DNA of 64,000 nt. It comes from Rallus limicola (taxonomy: Eukaryota; Chordata; Aves; Gruiformes; Rallidae). The DNA is taken from the NCBI GenBank assembly GCA_022605955.1, contig JAKCOZ010000003.1:8255331-8319330 (forward strand), given 5' to 3'. The notes below the pieces were generated by a model. The model was not told the DNA's origin. It worked only from the letters and a program-made list of their open reading frames with translations, and made no database searches. This document shows positions 35,862 to 47,700 of this stretch, one piece after another; within the stretch, counting starts at the first letter, position 1, and each line of letters begins with the position of its first letter. The translations under genes and the position numbers were made by a program.

Positions 35862-38800
35862 GAAATATCAAGTATCTGCTTCCTTGTGCTGTACAGAGCT
35901 ATGTAGCAAAACTAAAATACCTTTGGCATTGGAAATGGTGTTGCATGGCACAGTAGAGTTGTATGCTGTAAATGTACCTAGCTGGGAATGAATTAAACTG
36001 TCCTGAGCATCATTCCTTTATCGCTAGACTGAATCTAGCATCTGATCTACACAGTTTTTAAACCAGCTCAGTATCTTGTAATTCTTTAGATTATTTATAA
36101 TCCCTAATAATATACTGATAGGCAAGAATGACACATTTCTGTTCTGTTTCATTTAAAAAACTCAAAAAAACATAACAAGACCACAGTGACACTAATGTCA
36201 GTTGAGACAATGATAGTGTGTGGTCTTCTAACTTTTTTTTTTTAAGACAAATTCTGTATGACTAAATCAATAATGCAAATCCTGACTGGAGAACAATCTG
36301 AAAGTTCCACTCTGCAAAAGATATTCTGTTTCTTAACAGTTCTTTATTTGGTCATAACCTTTTTCAATTCATTCTTACAGGAAAAAATATTTTGTTCTCA
36401 TTTTCCCCAACAAATTGATGAAGAAATTTGTTTTCAGCAATTTTGTTTCATGCTTTGTTTCGGCAGTTATACCACTTCACTGTCTATAAAGAAGGTACAT
36501 TATGCCTTGTTCAAACTGAGATGCTAAGTAATTTTCAAGGTCTGAAAACAGAGGCAAGCCCTGAAGTACAAAAAAGCAAAAAAAAAAAAAGCAACAGAGG
36601 CAACCACAGCAATAGTGGGTGTGCTATAATCTACTTATCAACAAAAGATAAAATTTAAAGCACTGTAACAAACTGGACTAACAGTATGAACAACGGTTAA
36701 GCCTAAATCCTTGTTTTTCCAAGTAAGATGCACGGCTGAAAAAGAAGCAAAGTAACTGACTGTGGCTTTCCTGCTGAAAATACAGTTAATTTCTGCTTTG
36801 GTGCAGTGAAATATCAATATATGCTGCAACTGGGAGCACTAGTGTGCATGCACTGTGCATCCATAGTGACGCAAGGAGTGCTTTCGCCGCACTCCTCCAC
36901 TTCTGACAGCTGCCTGCTGGACTTCTGCTGGCAGGAGGCTCTTCCCAACTGCTCAGCGCTGACTCTTATGGTTCAGTGGTAGTCAAGCCTTGGATGCTAC
37001 ATTCCTTAAATTCGCACTGGGTTGTTGATCCCTTCAGGGAGAGCACTCAGCTTTCATCATCTGAAGGGATGCTGTTTCTGCCTTTGGTCCTTGAAAGTGA
37101 ATCATCCGAACTAGAGTTCTTTAGTGCTGAACTCAGAATAGCCAACTCATTCTCCATTTCTCATCTTCTGTCATTTTTAATTTATCAGTAAGATAGCAGA
37201 TATTGGGAGTGCTCATGTGAAAGTTTGTGAGTTAAGCCTGAGGATTTCCAAGGCCAAGAGAAAACATAATGCTGTTCTACTAAATCACCCAGGGAAGCCA
37301 ACTGCAACTGCAGACCTCATTAACTGACCCAAGTTAAAGTTCTGTGTTGCTTCCTTCAGCTAATTCACTAAGGTTCTTTGGAGATCATCTAAATAAAATG
37401 TTAACCACAAAAGTAAAAGCAAAAATAAAACTACTTGATGCCCAGGCAGTTGTGGGCATTCCTTTTAGTACATCTTTAAACCATCCTTCTACAAATTACC
37501 ACTTTTATAAAAGTGTATACTATACCATCTGCTCATTTATTATACCAAGGAGTAAAAAAGAATGTCTGTCAAGCTTGCTTGCCTGTGTATGCATGTGTAT
37601 ACACAAAATAAACCATTCAGCTGGTAAACTGAATTGGGGAATGGTTTTTCCAGACAGTTCCAAACAGAACCCAAGCATAACACAAAGGTGCCTCTGTGTT
37701 CAGATCTGCTACTTCCATCAACAGTGTCCAAATGGCTAACCAAAGAATAGGGCAGCTAGGAGGATGGCTGCCAGCTTTCATTAGCAGCCAGAGTATTAGC
37801 ACAAAGGAAGGGGCAGCTGCTGGAGATAGGTGGCCTAGAGAAAAACAGGAGAAAAAATTAGTGGATGTATAATTTTTTTACCTGTCCTTTCTGGTGCTCG
37901 TAACATGCCATTTCCTTTTGTTCACTTTCACTCACCCAAGCAATCTGTGGTGCCTAAATAACCTGTATTTTTCTTAACAGCAATACTGTCAGGAAAAAAT
38001 CCTTAGAAGATGATTTCATGTTGCGTAAGAAAAGATAGTGGTGCATTATTTACACTTCAAATGCCATAAATAAGAAAAATATTTCCCTATACATACCCAT
38101 ACTAATAATAATAAAAAAAAGTATGGGGTACATCATAAAAACACCAGAGTTCCATCTTCTTGTGTTAGCCAGATGACTCACCGAAACTTTATGAAGAAAA
38201 TAAGTTAAGTGCTACTTTTCTGTTGGTTTTGTTACTAAGTTTTTGCTTTATTTTCTTTTTAAGACACTGTCATGATTAAAGTTTTCATAAGACCCAAGGG
38301 AAGCTCTGGCAATAAATTCTGAAAGGCTTCAATGGTCCAGTAAGCATGATAATCCTTTGGCTTATGGGGAAATAAATGACTCATAGTCTCTTCCATAACT
38401 AAAGATCATCCTTGACCTAAGCTTGTTCTTTTGGTCTACCTACAGAGCATTTATATATATTTGAAAGAGACACATGCAGAGAAAAATCATGAATAGTTAC
38501 AGGATAAACACATGATAAAGATACCTGTCTTCATGGTCAGGAGAAATAGTATCCTACAGGATGCCAGGACTAATGCGGGTGATGGATTTTTCTTCTCTTT
38601 GTAAGATAAATAGCAATGGCAAGTAGCAATACAAATGATCCACATAAGCAGGGCTTTTTCAGACTCCTCTCACTGAGACCAAAAAAAGTTTCAGTTCCAG
38701 CTGGCTGATGTGCACTTTGATTGCTGAGCCTTGAACTCCAGGGAAATAAGGAAAGGAGAATGGAAGAAGCATTTGAGTGGCCTTCCCTCTGCTGAAGTGG

Positions 38801-39326
38801 CAGAGTCCATGAATCTAGCTGGTGACATTAATGAAAAGCTGAGGCACTGCACAAGCCTGATCAATCACAGAAAATAGAACAGTCACATCTAAATCCAATT
38901 CCAGGGGCTGAGCTTTTACATTCCCCCAAAGTCTCTAATTGCCAGCACACTTATTCCTTCATTTTCAGTAAATGTTCCCTTGTGAAAATCCCTCTACCCA
39001 TCAGATGGCCCCTGGATGTCTAGCAAAATAGTACTGAATTGAGGACTTCATAAATCCTAGCTGCTCAGGGTAATAACACAGCTCTTGTTTAATATATTTT
39101 GCCCATCCCATCTCACAAATGTTATTTAACTTAGTTTACAAATGCTATTTAAGTTTTGGACATGGCAGGGAACAGAAGGAATGCCTGCTTAATGTGCTTT
39201 GGCAGATGAAGATGGCTGGAGACAGCACAAACTGGGAAGTGGGAAAGGTGGAGCCTTGTTTCTTAAAAGTAGCTGCCTTCGAGCACAAGAAGGAAATAGC
39301 TATGCCATGGTAAATTGAAGGAGGAC

Positions 39327-39818
39327 TTACTCCATCTCCTTTGACACCAGATTAAACTGGAGGTGAAGGGTACCAAAAAGAAAAGAAAAAGAAAGATTGT
39401 CACTAATTGACACAATACCTTTATCTGATTCTGGCCCAGAACAGCCATCTTCTACCAAAGAAGTTATTGTACGCACACTAACACAAACATGGTTCTTCAG
39501 ATATCTCGATACTAACAGGTCTTCAGGTAGAGATGTGAGAGGCAACGCTAGTGAGAGAGCGGCAAGCTCTGAAGTGAGATGCCCATCAGGAAAGTTGGGG
39601 TGACTCTGCTGGAACTTGAAGTCCAGAGTTGACATTGCTGATAAATACGGAATAATTACCATGGCATGAAGAGCAGTGAATGATAATGGAACAGTTTTCA
39701 TTAGTGCTTGTTGAAATGCAAAACTTTGGCATGTAGTGCCTTTTGTTTGCTTTCTGCAGACTTCTGAGCTCTCAGACCATTTTAACATGAACATACACAT
39801 GAGAACTGTAAGCTTCAT
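39327..39818 (-). other. Orphan open reading frame, 163 codons, function unknown
   Basis: The longest open frame outside the transposons. It starts with a short hydrophobic segment (MKLTVLMCMFML), which looks superficially like a signal peptide but lacks a clear cleavage context, and continues as ordinary soluble-looking sequence with four cysteines after the N-terminal segment. I recognise no domain. Chance alone can give a frame of this length in 64 kb searched on both strands. No upstream promoter or splice pattern stands out. I list it as a candidate only and think it more likely spurious than real. Confidence 0.15.
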
Positions 39819-42800
39819 TGCTCACATATTTGAAATATATACTTGATTTTAAAAGTTACTGTTCATTCCTTGTTTGATCTTGCTCAAATAATCTAGTCAG
39901 AGGGAAAAAAAAATCAGTGAAACGTGGCTTTGGTAGCTAAAACTAATTATGCAAAAATAACACTAAAATTTTTTGTATAAAGAAAAACATGCACTGGAAA
40001 TATATAAGAAGAATTAAGATGTAGGAATAAGAATACCACAACATAACATATTTTTTGACAGTTAAATAGAAGGACAAAACTGTTAAATAGTTAATTAATG
40101 TTGCTACTTTCACATTATTATAGGGGAAAACAAGTGTCATTTCAATGTAGTAAAGGAGTAGGGTTGTATTAGTAAGTTCTGTGTTTTCTGACACATGTTC
40201 TTTCTTGTCTTTTTTCTGACTTTTGGTTAGCAGCATAATTTAGATTTTAAAGTGGCATCTCAGCTGTTGTTGCATTATTTTTCCTTACTGACTTGTTGCA
40301 TCCTTCTCTCTGAGACACCCTTCTCTCTGAGTAAAATGGCCAGGTGTAAGCAATGCCATACTATTGGAAGTGGAAATATTAATAGCAGACTGCTTCTGGA
40401 ACTTATAAAAACATATAAAATCTTGGACTTCCTGTAATAAACTTGTTTATTTACTGAAATATGGGGGAGTTTGCAATGCCGCTCTTGAGCTTGTATGCAC
40501 TGTCAAAAATTGGGATATAAACAAAAGAGCTTTCAGTAAAGTATCAATGTTATCGAAGTTTAAAAGCATGAGAAAAAAAAAAGAAATAAGGAACTGATAT
40601 AACTAAGGTGATCTGAACACTATTTTTGCCATCTGAACTATGTATTCTGCATACATTTGCAGTCCCAGAAAGCACAAGTGTCAGCTTTGCTCAACTCGAG
40701 ATAAACGCTATTGGAAGTGTAGAAACCAGCTCAGCTTTATTATCAGGTGCCTATATGTGTTCAGAACAGAATTAGCTGCTGCTGCTCTTATGTAAAAAAA
40801 AATATCTCAGCCTCCTCCCTTCTGCGAATCCATACCCCAAAACACAGACAAAGAAGCATATCAGAGTCTGTGAGAAGAATATTTTCTGAGAATAATAAGG
40901 ATATATTACATGAAAGCTGAAAGAACCACTACAAACTGATATTTCTGGAATCAGAAGCCACTAACAGGAAAAATATTAAAAAGAGATAACTAAAAAAAGG
41001 CTAATTGAAACCTCTTCAGGGCTAACCAGTCCCAGGGCTCTACATCATGTTATCATTCCTGTGCAAAGTGTTGTGTGCGATTTTTATATTTGATCTTTTT
41101 TATAATCATCGAGCAATTGTTCTTAGCTTTCACCTCTGTCGTACCACAGCATGATGAACATGTAACAGGAAACCAGTATGTAGGGAAATATGATCACTGA
41201 AACCCTTCTTACACTGTGAAATGATACATGGAAGACCTACAGCAGCACACACCTCTGCTTTGCTGTGGCTTTGAGGAGAAACAGAAGCAGATTTTCCCAC
41301 CCTCCCTAGATTTTTCAAAGAGCCAAGCCATGCAACAACCCCAGAAAACCAATCTAATTCTAAAAGGCTAGACTTTGACATCCATTTGAAGCAGACTTGA
41401 CAGCTAGATGACTGGAAAGATCCTTTCAGAGAAACAGTTCATTTACAAATTAAACTTCATTAGTTTCGAGATTAACCCAGTTGCAGATGGTAAAATGTAA
41501 CTAAAATGGCATAATTTTGGTGGAAGTACCAGTAAAACTTAATTTTCTCTAAAATTACATGTTTATAGATAAATGGCTCTCTCCATCCCTCAAACTGCAA
41601 GAAAGTAGTAAATTATTATAGTCTAGAGTCTGCAGATAAGTCTAATGGGACTGGGAGGCAAAGCAAAGAAGCTCCAGTAACAAATGTATATAGCTGTATA
41701 ATTCATACTTTTAAATACACCCATTGTGTTTCTAGGCCCGTGTATGTGAATGAACATTACTGCTAAAGTTGATGTCTCCTGACATGAGAGTAAATCTATG
41801 AAGATTCATCAACAGAGATTCTGCTCAATAGAAATGACCAGACATTACTTTAACCCAACTGTTTCTGGTCAAAATCAACTGTGCTCCTAAAATAAGAAGC
41901 TATTGAAAGGTATGTGGAATTACAGATAGAAAATCTTAAGAAATGATTTCTCACGTAGAGGACTCATTTAGCAGGCAATAATAAGAGATATGTAGAAAGG
42001 TATTAGCATGTTTTGGGAACCCTACTTTATTAATACCTGTCTAGCAGTTGTTTAATTATTAATACAGAGGTCGGACAGTTTCAATAATGGAAAAAGACTT
42101 TCTTACAAAACCGTGTTTCCTTGCTGGCTTGTGAAAGCATTGCAAAGAGGGCCTTGAAATGAGGCCTTTCTAGGAAAGAATAAACTGCATCATATTCTCG
42201 ATTAGTTCTTTTACATTTTTTATGAAGCTTGAAAGACTACTTTTACCCCAATTTCAAGAAGGACCTTTTTTCCTCCTGTTCTGCTATTCTAAATGGAAAA
42301 CGTTATCAGAAATTTTTCTCTGTATCTGCGTAACTCTCTTTTAACTTCAGAATTACAAAGGCTTAATCTTCTCTTCAGAATCCCGTAGCCTGTCTGTATT
42401 TCCTGCAAAGAGCACTAACAGATGTCAAGCCTTCATATTGACCATTCGATTAGGAAAAGCAAAAACATGTAGAAACCAGGGGGTCAGAACACTGATGACA
42501 TATGACACCCTAATAACTTACAACATGATAAATTATTAATAATGTTTCTCCATCACTGCAGGCATAATAATGTAAAGTAGTAGCAATGTATCAAGAACAT
42601 AAGAATAATTTTGTTCTCTTTTTCTATCTTATTTAATGAATTTTATCACATTTTTATATTGATATTCAAATCAAATTTCTCATGAGTGGTTTTTGTATCT
42701 TCCATGTCAAGCAGGCAAAAGCCAAAGCAGTAAGCAATACACAGTAAATGCAGAGTGGCTAACTGTAATCACTGCATGACATTATGTTGATTCATGCTGA

Positions 42801-43218
42801 CATTTACTTTGGTCAAATGGTTCCTGAACTGAATGAACAGTGCCATGCATGCTTGATGCACATATCCTGTTCGCTTTTAACACTGCTGTGGCAAGCAGAA
42901 TAACAGGCGGATGCTTGGCATTTAGGAAAAAATCCCCACAAAACAAAACAACACAGAAACACAGGAAACCTCACATGGGAGGGCTGATTTATTATGTCTA
43001 CTACTCAGAGGTTTCTTCAACAGATTTGGCAGGGCAGTGGCTTTCTGACATGACTCAGGTTGTCGAGTCAGTGATCAGCTGAATTATGTCATGTCAGTTT
43101 TCTACAGCCATGTTCTAGGAAACTAAATTATTTCTTTTCAGAAGAAAGGCAGGACAGAGAACAGTCAGAAAATGGAGCAGGCATGAAGACCATAAGGGGA
43201 GCAAGTGATGAACTGATG

Positions 43219-43241
43219 GATTGGAAACCATGTTTCCAATC
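43219..43241. repeat. Perfect inverted repeat with ATTGG/CCAAT arms
   Basis: Two 10-bp arms, GATTGGAAAC and its exact reverse complement, are separated by CAT. Each arm holds a CCAAT-box core, in opposite orientations. No TATA box or open frame is placed to make this a promoter. Confidence 0.8.
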
Positions 43242-46200
43242 AGACAGTTCTAATTTACTTCCAATTAGGCTTCCCTTACACAGCCTGCACAATGCCTTTT
43301 CAGGGAGACCCATTAAGCTCCTCTTACTCTTAGTAACTGTTCACACTGAATAAATGTGGCAGAACTTGTTTCTAGGTGAAGAATAAATAAAATTTTGATC
43401 TGAATTTTTTTTTTTTTGCCTAGATACCAGCATAGTTGATTTTAGAAGCCTGAAGAACAACTTGCAAATAGAATTAGTCTGGTGATCAACAAACTGAAGA
43501 AACAGCTGCTAAAAATTGCTATATTGAAATACTTTTAGACTAGAAGAAAAAGAATGCAACATATATGAAGAGGTAACTATAAAGAAAATTATTTGGAGGA
43601 TAATCTTCAGTGCATCTGTAGTCTACTCAGCATCTATTGAACTATATATACACAAAGGTCATTAACAATGTAAATAGTGCTAGTTAACTTCTAAGTCAGC
43701 TCTACAAATTCTTTGCTAGACATGAATTATTTCTTACCCCCCTTATTATTACCCTCCTTACCAGAACATGTTAAATAACAAAAAAAACAAAAGCCCACAA
43801 AAAACCAGAACAAACAACACCAAGACACCAAAAAGAAACCAAACTGGAAAAAACTTAACCAACCCAGCACAGTGGGATAGCAGAATCTGGACTGGTCTGT
43901 GTATGTTGCTTGTAATCTGAATAGTAGCATGTGGAAAGTGTAATGTGACCCAGGCATCTGGTGTGTGAAAAATGAGGACAATTTATATACCAAAGGAAGG
44001 AAAGGCAGGCAGAGCAATTCAGAAGAAAAGGTGTATGTGGGAACTAATGGGATGTTGTAAACAAAATAACAAATCTCATATAACTTTAACTATTCAGCCT
44101 TCTATAATCTCTTTCTATTCTTTATCAAAAATAATCTCAGTGCTTTTCTCAAATCCTCCTGTTGCATCCAACATTCCAAGTAGTTTGCACTCAACATAAA
44201 AGTAAATTAGGTATTTATGATATTATTAAATTTCTTTCATAGCAAGAAAATAATTATCTAAAGGTCATTTTGGGATCATGAAGTATTTGAATTTAAATTT
44301 CATCAGTTCAGATTCATTTGTTATTGGCAGCTGAGAAATTAAGACATGGTTGGGTTCAAGAATGAGAGAATAGATATTATATTTTAGGGACATAAATTTT
44401 GAGAACATCTCTAGTCATTTTCAGTATATGCTACTGAGATTACAAATACAGTTGAAATCTGAACCAAAACTAATGTAAAAAAATAATTAACATTCTTCAA
44501 AGTGCTGAGAACAGGTAAAGAAGACATCAATGCCGATATACTATGACCTACAACAACAGTAATACATAGAAAATTTCTTTTGGATTTCCCAGTGCTTTCC
44601 ACTTTTAGTACTAGTCTGCCTAAATGCACGACATACCATAAGAAAAGTTTACTCATTCCAGGTCAACTAGCACAGCATACCTCTATTGGCTGGTCGAAAC
44701 AGCATCATGCAGCTGAAGAAAGAATTTTGCAGGAGATTCTTGAAACATTGAAGTAAAAGAACCTCAAAGAAGGCTCAACTTTATCTACCTACTGACTCAG
44801 ATCTTAAGTACAACATCCGCAGTAGTATTCAGCAACCTAAATGTTTATTGAATATTACAGATAATATAACAAATTCCCTATTCCTTCTCTCTCACACACT
44901 GTTCACCTCATATAAAAGCTGTGTGTTTTAGCATGTGGACTTGACTGGCCACAGAATAGTTGTAATGGAACATAATTCTGTTCAGTATATTTCACCACAT
45001 CTGATTTACCTATTCAAGCAGTATTTCCATTCTTTTTAACTGTCCGTGATTGCCCATGCTACAGATCTTAAAAACAGTCATTTCTAAGGTCGTCACCACC
45101 CTTGGAAAATTCTTTTTACCCACGGAGAACTCTATCTATATACAGTCATTAAAACTGGCAAAACATCAAAGGTAAAAGGGAGGACACATTAGCTCTGGTT
45201 CACTCACTTAATCTACTGTGGCAAAAGATTATCTGTCAGAAGATGATGTGGACACATACCCTTCACTTGGGAAGGTAACCTTTTTTACTCTATGTGGGAA
45301 GCAATGTTCATTTCCTAATAGCAGTAAGTGATCATAGTCATTTTATTCATAGAACTATTGCCATGCCCAAGGTGATAAATCACTCAGCTTCTTATATTAT
45401 GATTCAAGGATTGCATTTGCTTGTAAGTATCATATTTCATAGCTGAAATACAGTAAAACTGATGTTTTCCCTGCAGAGTAGTCCTTAATGCTTTGTAGAG
45501 GGCTTGACTTTCAGAGTTTTTGTTGATGTTACTGAAAGTATAGTGATGAAAGAGGCATCCCATGATACTGGAAGAATCAGTCACAAAAGATGAAAATTGA
45601 AGCTAAATGGAGGTTAGAGAATATGAAGCACAAAACTTGCACAACACTTACTAACAATTCTGTAGATTGCAATTAAAATAAATGTTATTTTGCATTTACA
45701 TAGGATTTATCTGTCTGGGGCATGTCAATTTTAAGTAAAATTAAAGTCCATAAATAGCAGAGGAAATCCACTGGTAAGATTATTACCTTAGTATCTAATG
45801 CTTTCTTTTGCTGTGAGGGCAGGTCTTCAAATTGTCTGTAATTTGTGGCGCTCTAGGCTGATCCTTGGGCAATAAGGAACAAGCCAAAGAAATGCAGCAG
45901 AAAGAAACTGTGGAAGGGAAAAAAGTTTTCTTCCAAAGCATGATGTATGCAGAACAATTTAAATGAAGGCATATCAGGACATCATTTTGCTCTCGTACTC
46001 CAAAAATCATCTACTCTGTGGCTATGTAATGTACCAGTGGCAGTGGACTGGAGCAAGGTAAGAATGAGATGGCTGCAGCAAAAAAAGCTGCTCCACATTC
46101 CCACCTAACCTTGCCATACCTAACTCTGGTCCCAGAAGGTGAGTTGAGTTCATAAGAAAAAGTGCTGCACTTCTTAGGATTTGGCATTCAAAATCAAGAA

Positions 46201-46255
46201 ACACATATCTATAAATATTAGACAAACCACCAGTTTCCTTCATCTGGCAAAGGTT

Positions 46256-46294
46256 CACAGACTCACAGAATGATGGGGATTGGAAGGGACCTTG
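46256..46294 (-). mobile_element. Minimal CR1 3' tail fragment
   Basis: Only about 39 bp remain: CACAGACTCACAGAATGATG followed by the GGGATTGGAAGGGACCTT block, the reverse complement of the last bases of CR1. The sequence after it is T/G-rich and unrelated to CR1. This is either an extremely short insertion aborted soon after priming or the remnant of a larger copy. Confidence 0.7.
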
Positions 46295-47104
46295 CTTGCA
46301 TTTTCTCTTTCTGTTTTTTGTTGTTGCTTGCTTGGGTTTTTTTAGGTTTTGGTTTTTTTAAAACTTTTCACCACCATGGCATGAAAATTCCTGACCTACA
46401 GTAATGGTGAAAAGGAAAGAAAGAGTTTTCTACTCCTGCTAAAAGTCCACTGCAACAGAAAGTAAAGGACTTTCAGCACTCCAAGGTTTTCACTGGCTAT
46501 ATTCTCAGTGAGTAATACCTGAAGTAAAATAGTCGCATGTTGAAGAAGAGCATAAGAATAGCAGCAAGTAGTAATTAATCAATTTTCTAGCTATGTTACA
46601 GAATGTGTGATCTTGGATAAATTATTTGAGCTATTTGTGCTTCCATTATTTCTCTTGTGCTAAAACATTCACTGTATGCCATGTGGATAGCGGTTAGTTT
46701 TTTTTCTTCACAAATAACAAGTATAGAGAAAGATCTGAAATTGAAGGTTTAACAAAGTGCATCATTATGAATTTGTTCCCAACACTGTAGTAAAACCCCA
46801 GCAGAAAATAAACTGGCTACACTACAGAGCATGTTTTGGTGGCACAGCTAACAGTCATGGATGGAAAAGGGATTGATTAAAGGAATTTACGTTACTTCTC
46901 CACAGGAAAAATCCTCTGTCAACAGATGGTCTTCTCTGGACTGGTAATCTATCCACACAGGGGTTTCAGCACACTGGCAGCAGCTAACACATATTTCTTC
47001 AGACCCCAAGCTAGCAAAGTAATGTTGGCTTAACTTTGCCATGTAGAGAATTCTACTCAACATAGTGATGAAATGCCATGGAGGAAACCAATGCAGTACA
47101 CAGT
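46295..47104. other. Unique DNA between two CR1 remnants
   Basis: It begins with a T/G-rich tract (about 46309-46370) directly next to the short CR1 tail. Otherwise nothing recognisable, and no open frame over 60 codons that matters. Confidence 0.5.
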
Positions 47105-47700
47105 ACCTCAGCTCTGCAGGGACCTAGGGAGGTCCCTAGTCCAAATGCCTGTCCAGAGTAGGCTCAGCCATGGGGTCTGAAAACCCTCAAAGGATGGAGA
47201 TGGCACCATCTTCCTGTGCCCTAGCCCTGCTCCCTGGCTGTCCTTGTGGGTAAATACATTTTCTGAAATCCAGCCTGAATTTGTCTTGTTTTGGCATCTT
47301 TCGGTCTCCCACCAGGCACCACTGTGAAGAAACCATCCCTACCCCTGTGATCCACATTTGTATGTGCCAGGCCCTGTGTTAGATGCCTCAAAGCCACTTC
47401 TGCTCCCACGGAACCATCCCTGGCCTCATAGCCTCTCTTGTAAGTGAAGTGGTCCACCCTTGCTGTCCCAGTGGCTTCTTCTGAGCCTGCAAACCCCTCC
47501 CTCTTATCCCTCTCCCCATTTTGTTGATGTTTTTCCTGCCTTCTGGACAAAGCAGCACAATTTATCCTTGGCCAACCCACACTGACAGTCCCCTATCATA
47601 TCCTTCTCCCTCATGTGACCAGAGATGTACTCCAGGTGGACTTGGTCCATGGTTTTTATAGGGGCTGCTGTAAGGCTGTGTTGTTCCCTAGTCTTTGGCA
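47105..47700 (-). mobile_element. Old, internally deleted CR1 LINE copy
   Basis: On the minus strand the low-coordinate end reads like a CR1 3' UTR (GGCATTTGGACTAGGGACCT and neighbours). The high-coordinate end encodes a decayed reverse-transcriptase finger region: SLTAAPIKTMDQVHLEYISG, then HMREKDMIGDCQCGLAKDKL, which parallels the SLTSVLGKxMEQ and SQHGFTKGKS blocks of the better copies. The two ends lie within 600 bp, although more than 1 kb separates them in complete copies, so the polymerase core including motif C has been deleted. Divergence is high, making this among the oldest CR1 copies here. Boundaries are approximate. Confidence 0.7.

Larger units (their letters stand above)
35862..46255. 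other. AT-rich unique DNA, no gene recognised
   Basis: The longest featureless part of the window. Minor items are a 17-bp direct duplication (CCTTCTCTCTGAG at 40302 and 40319), a perfect 10-bp inverted repeat around a 3-bp loop (43219-43241) and a run of 13 T (43405-43417). A 163-codon minus-strand frame at 39327-39818 is the longest non-transposon frame; it is listed separately. The GC-richer patch at 36840-36960 has some CpG but no recognisable promoter structure. Confidence 0.5.

Noticed and set aside
36840..36960. GC-richer patch considered as a CpG-island promoter
   Set aside because: It is only about 120 bp long with few CpG sites and no downstream open frame or splice donor that I can defend.
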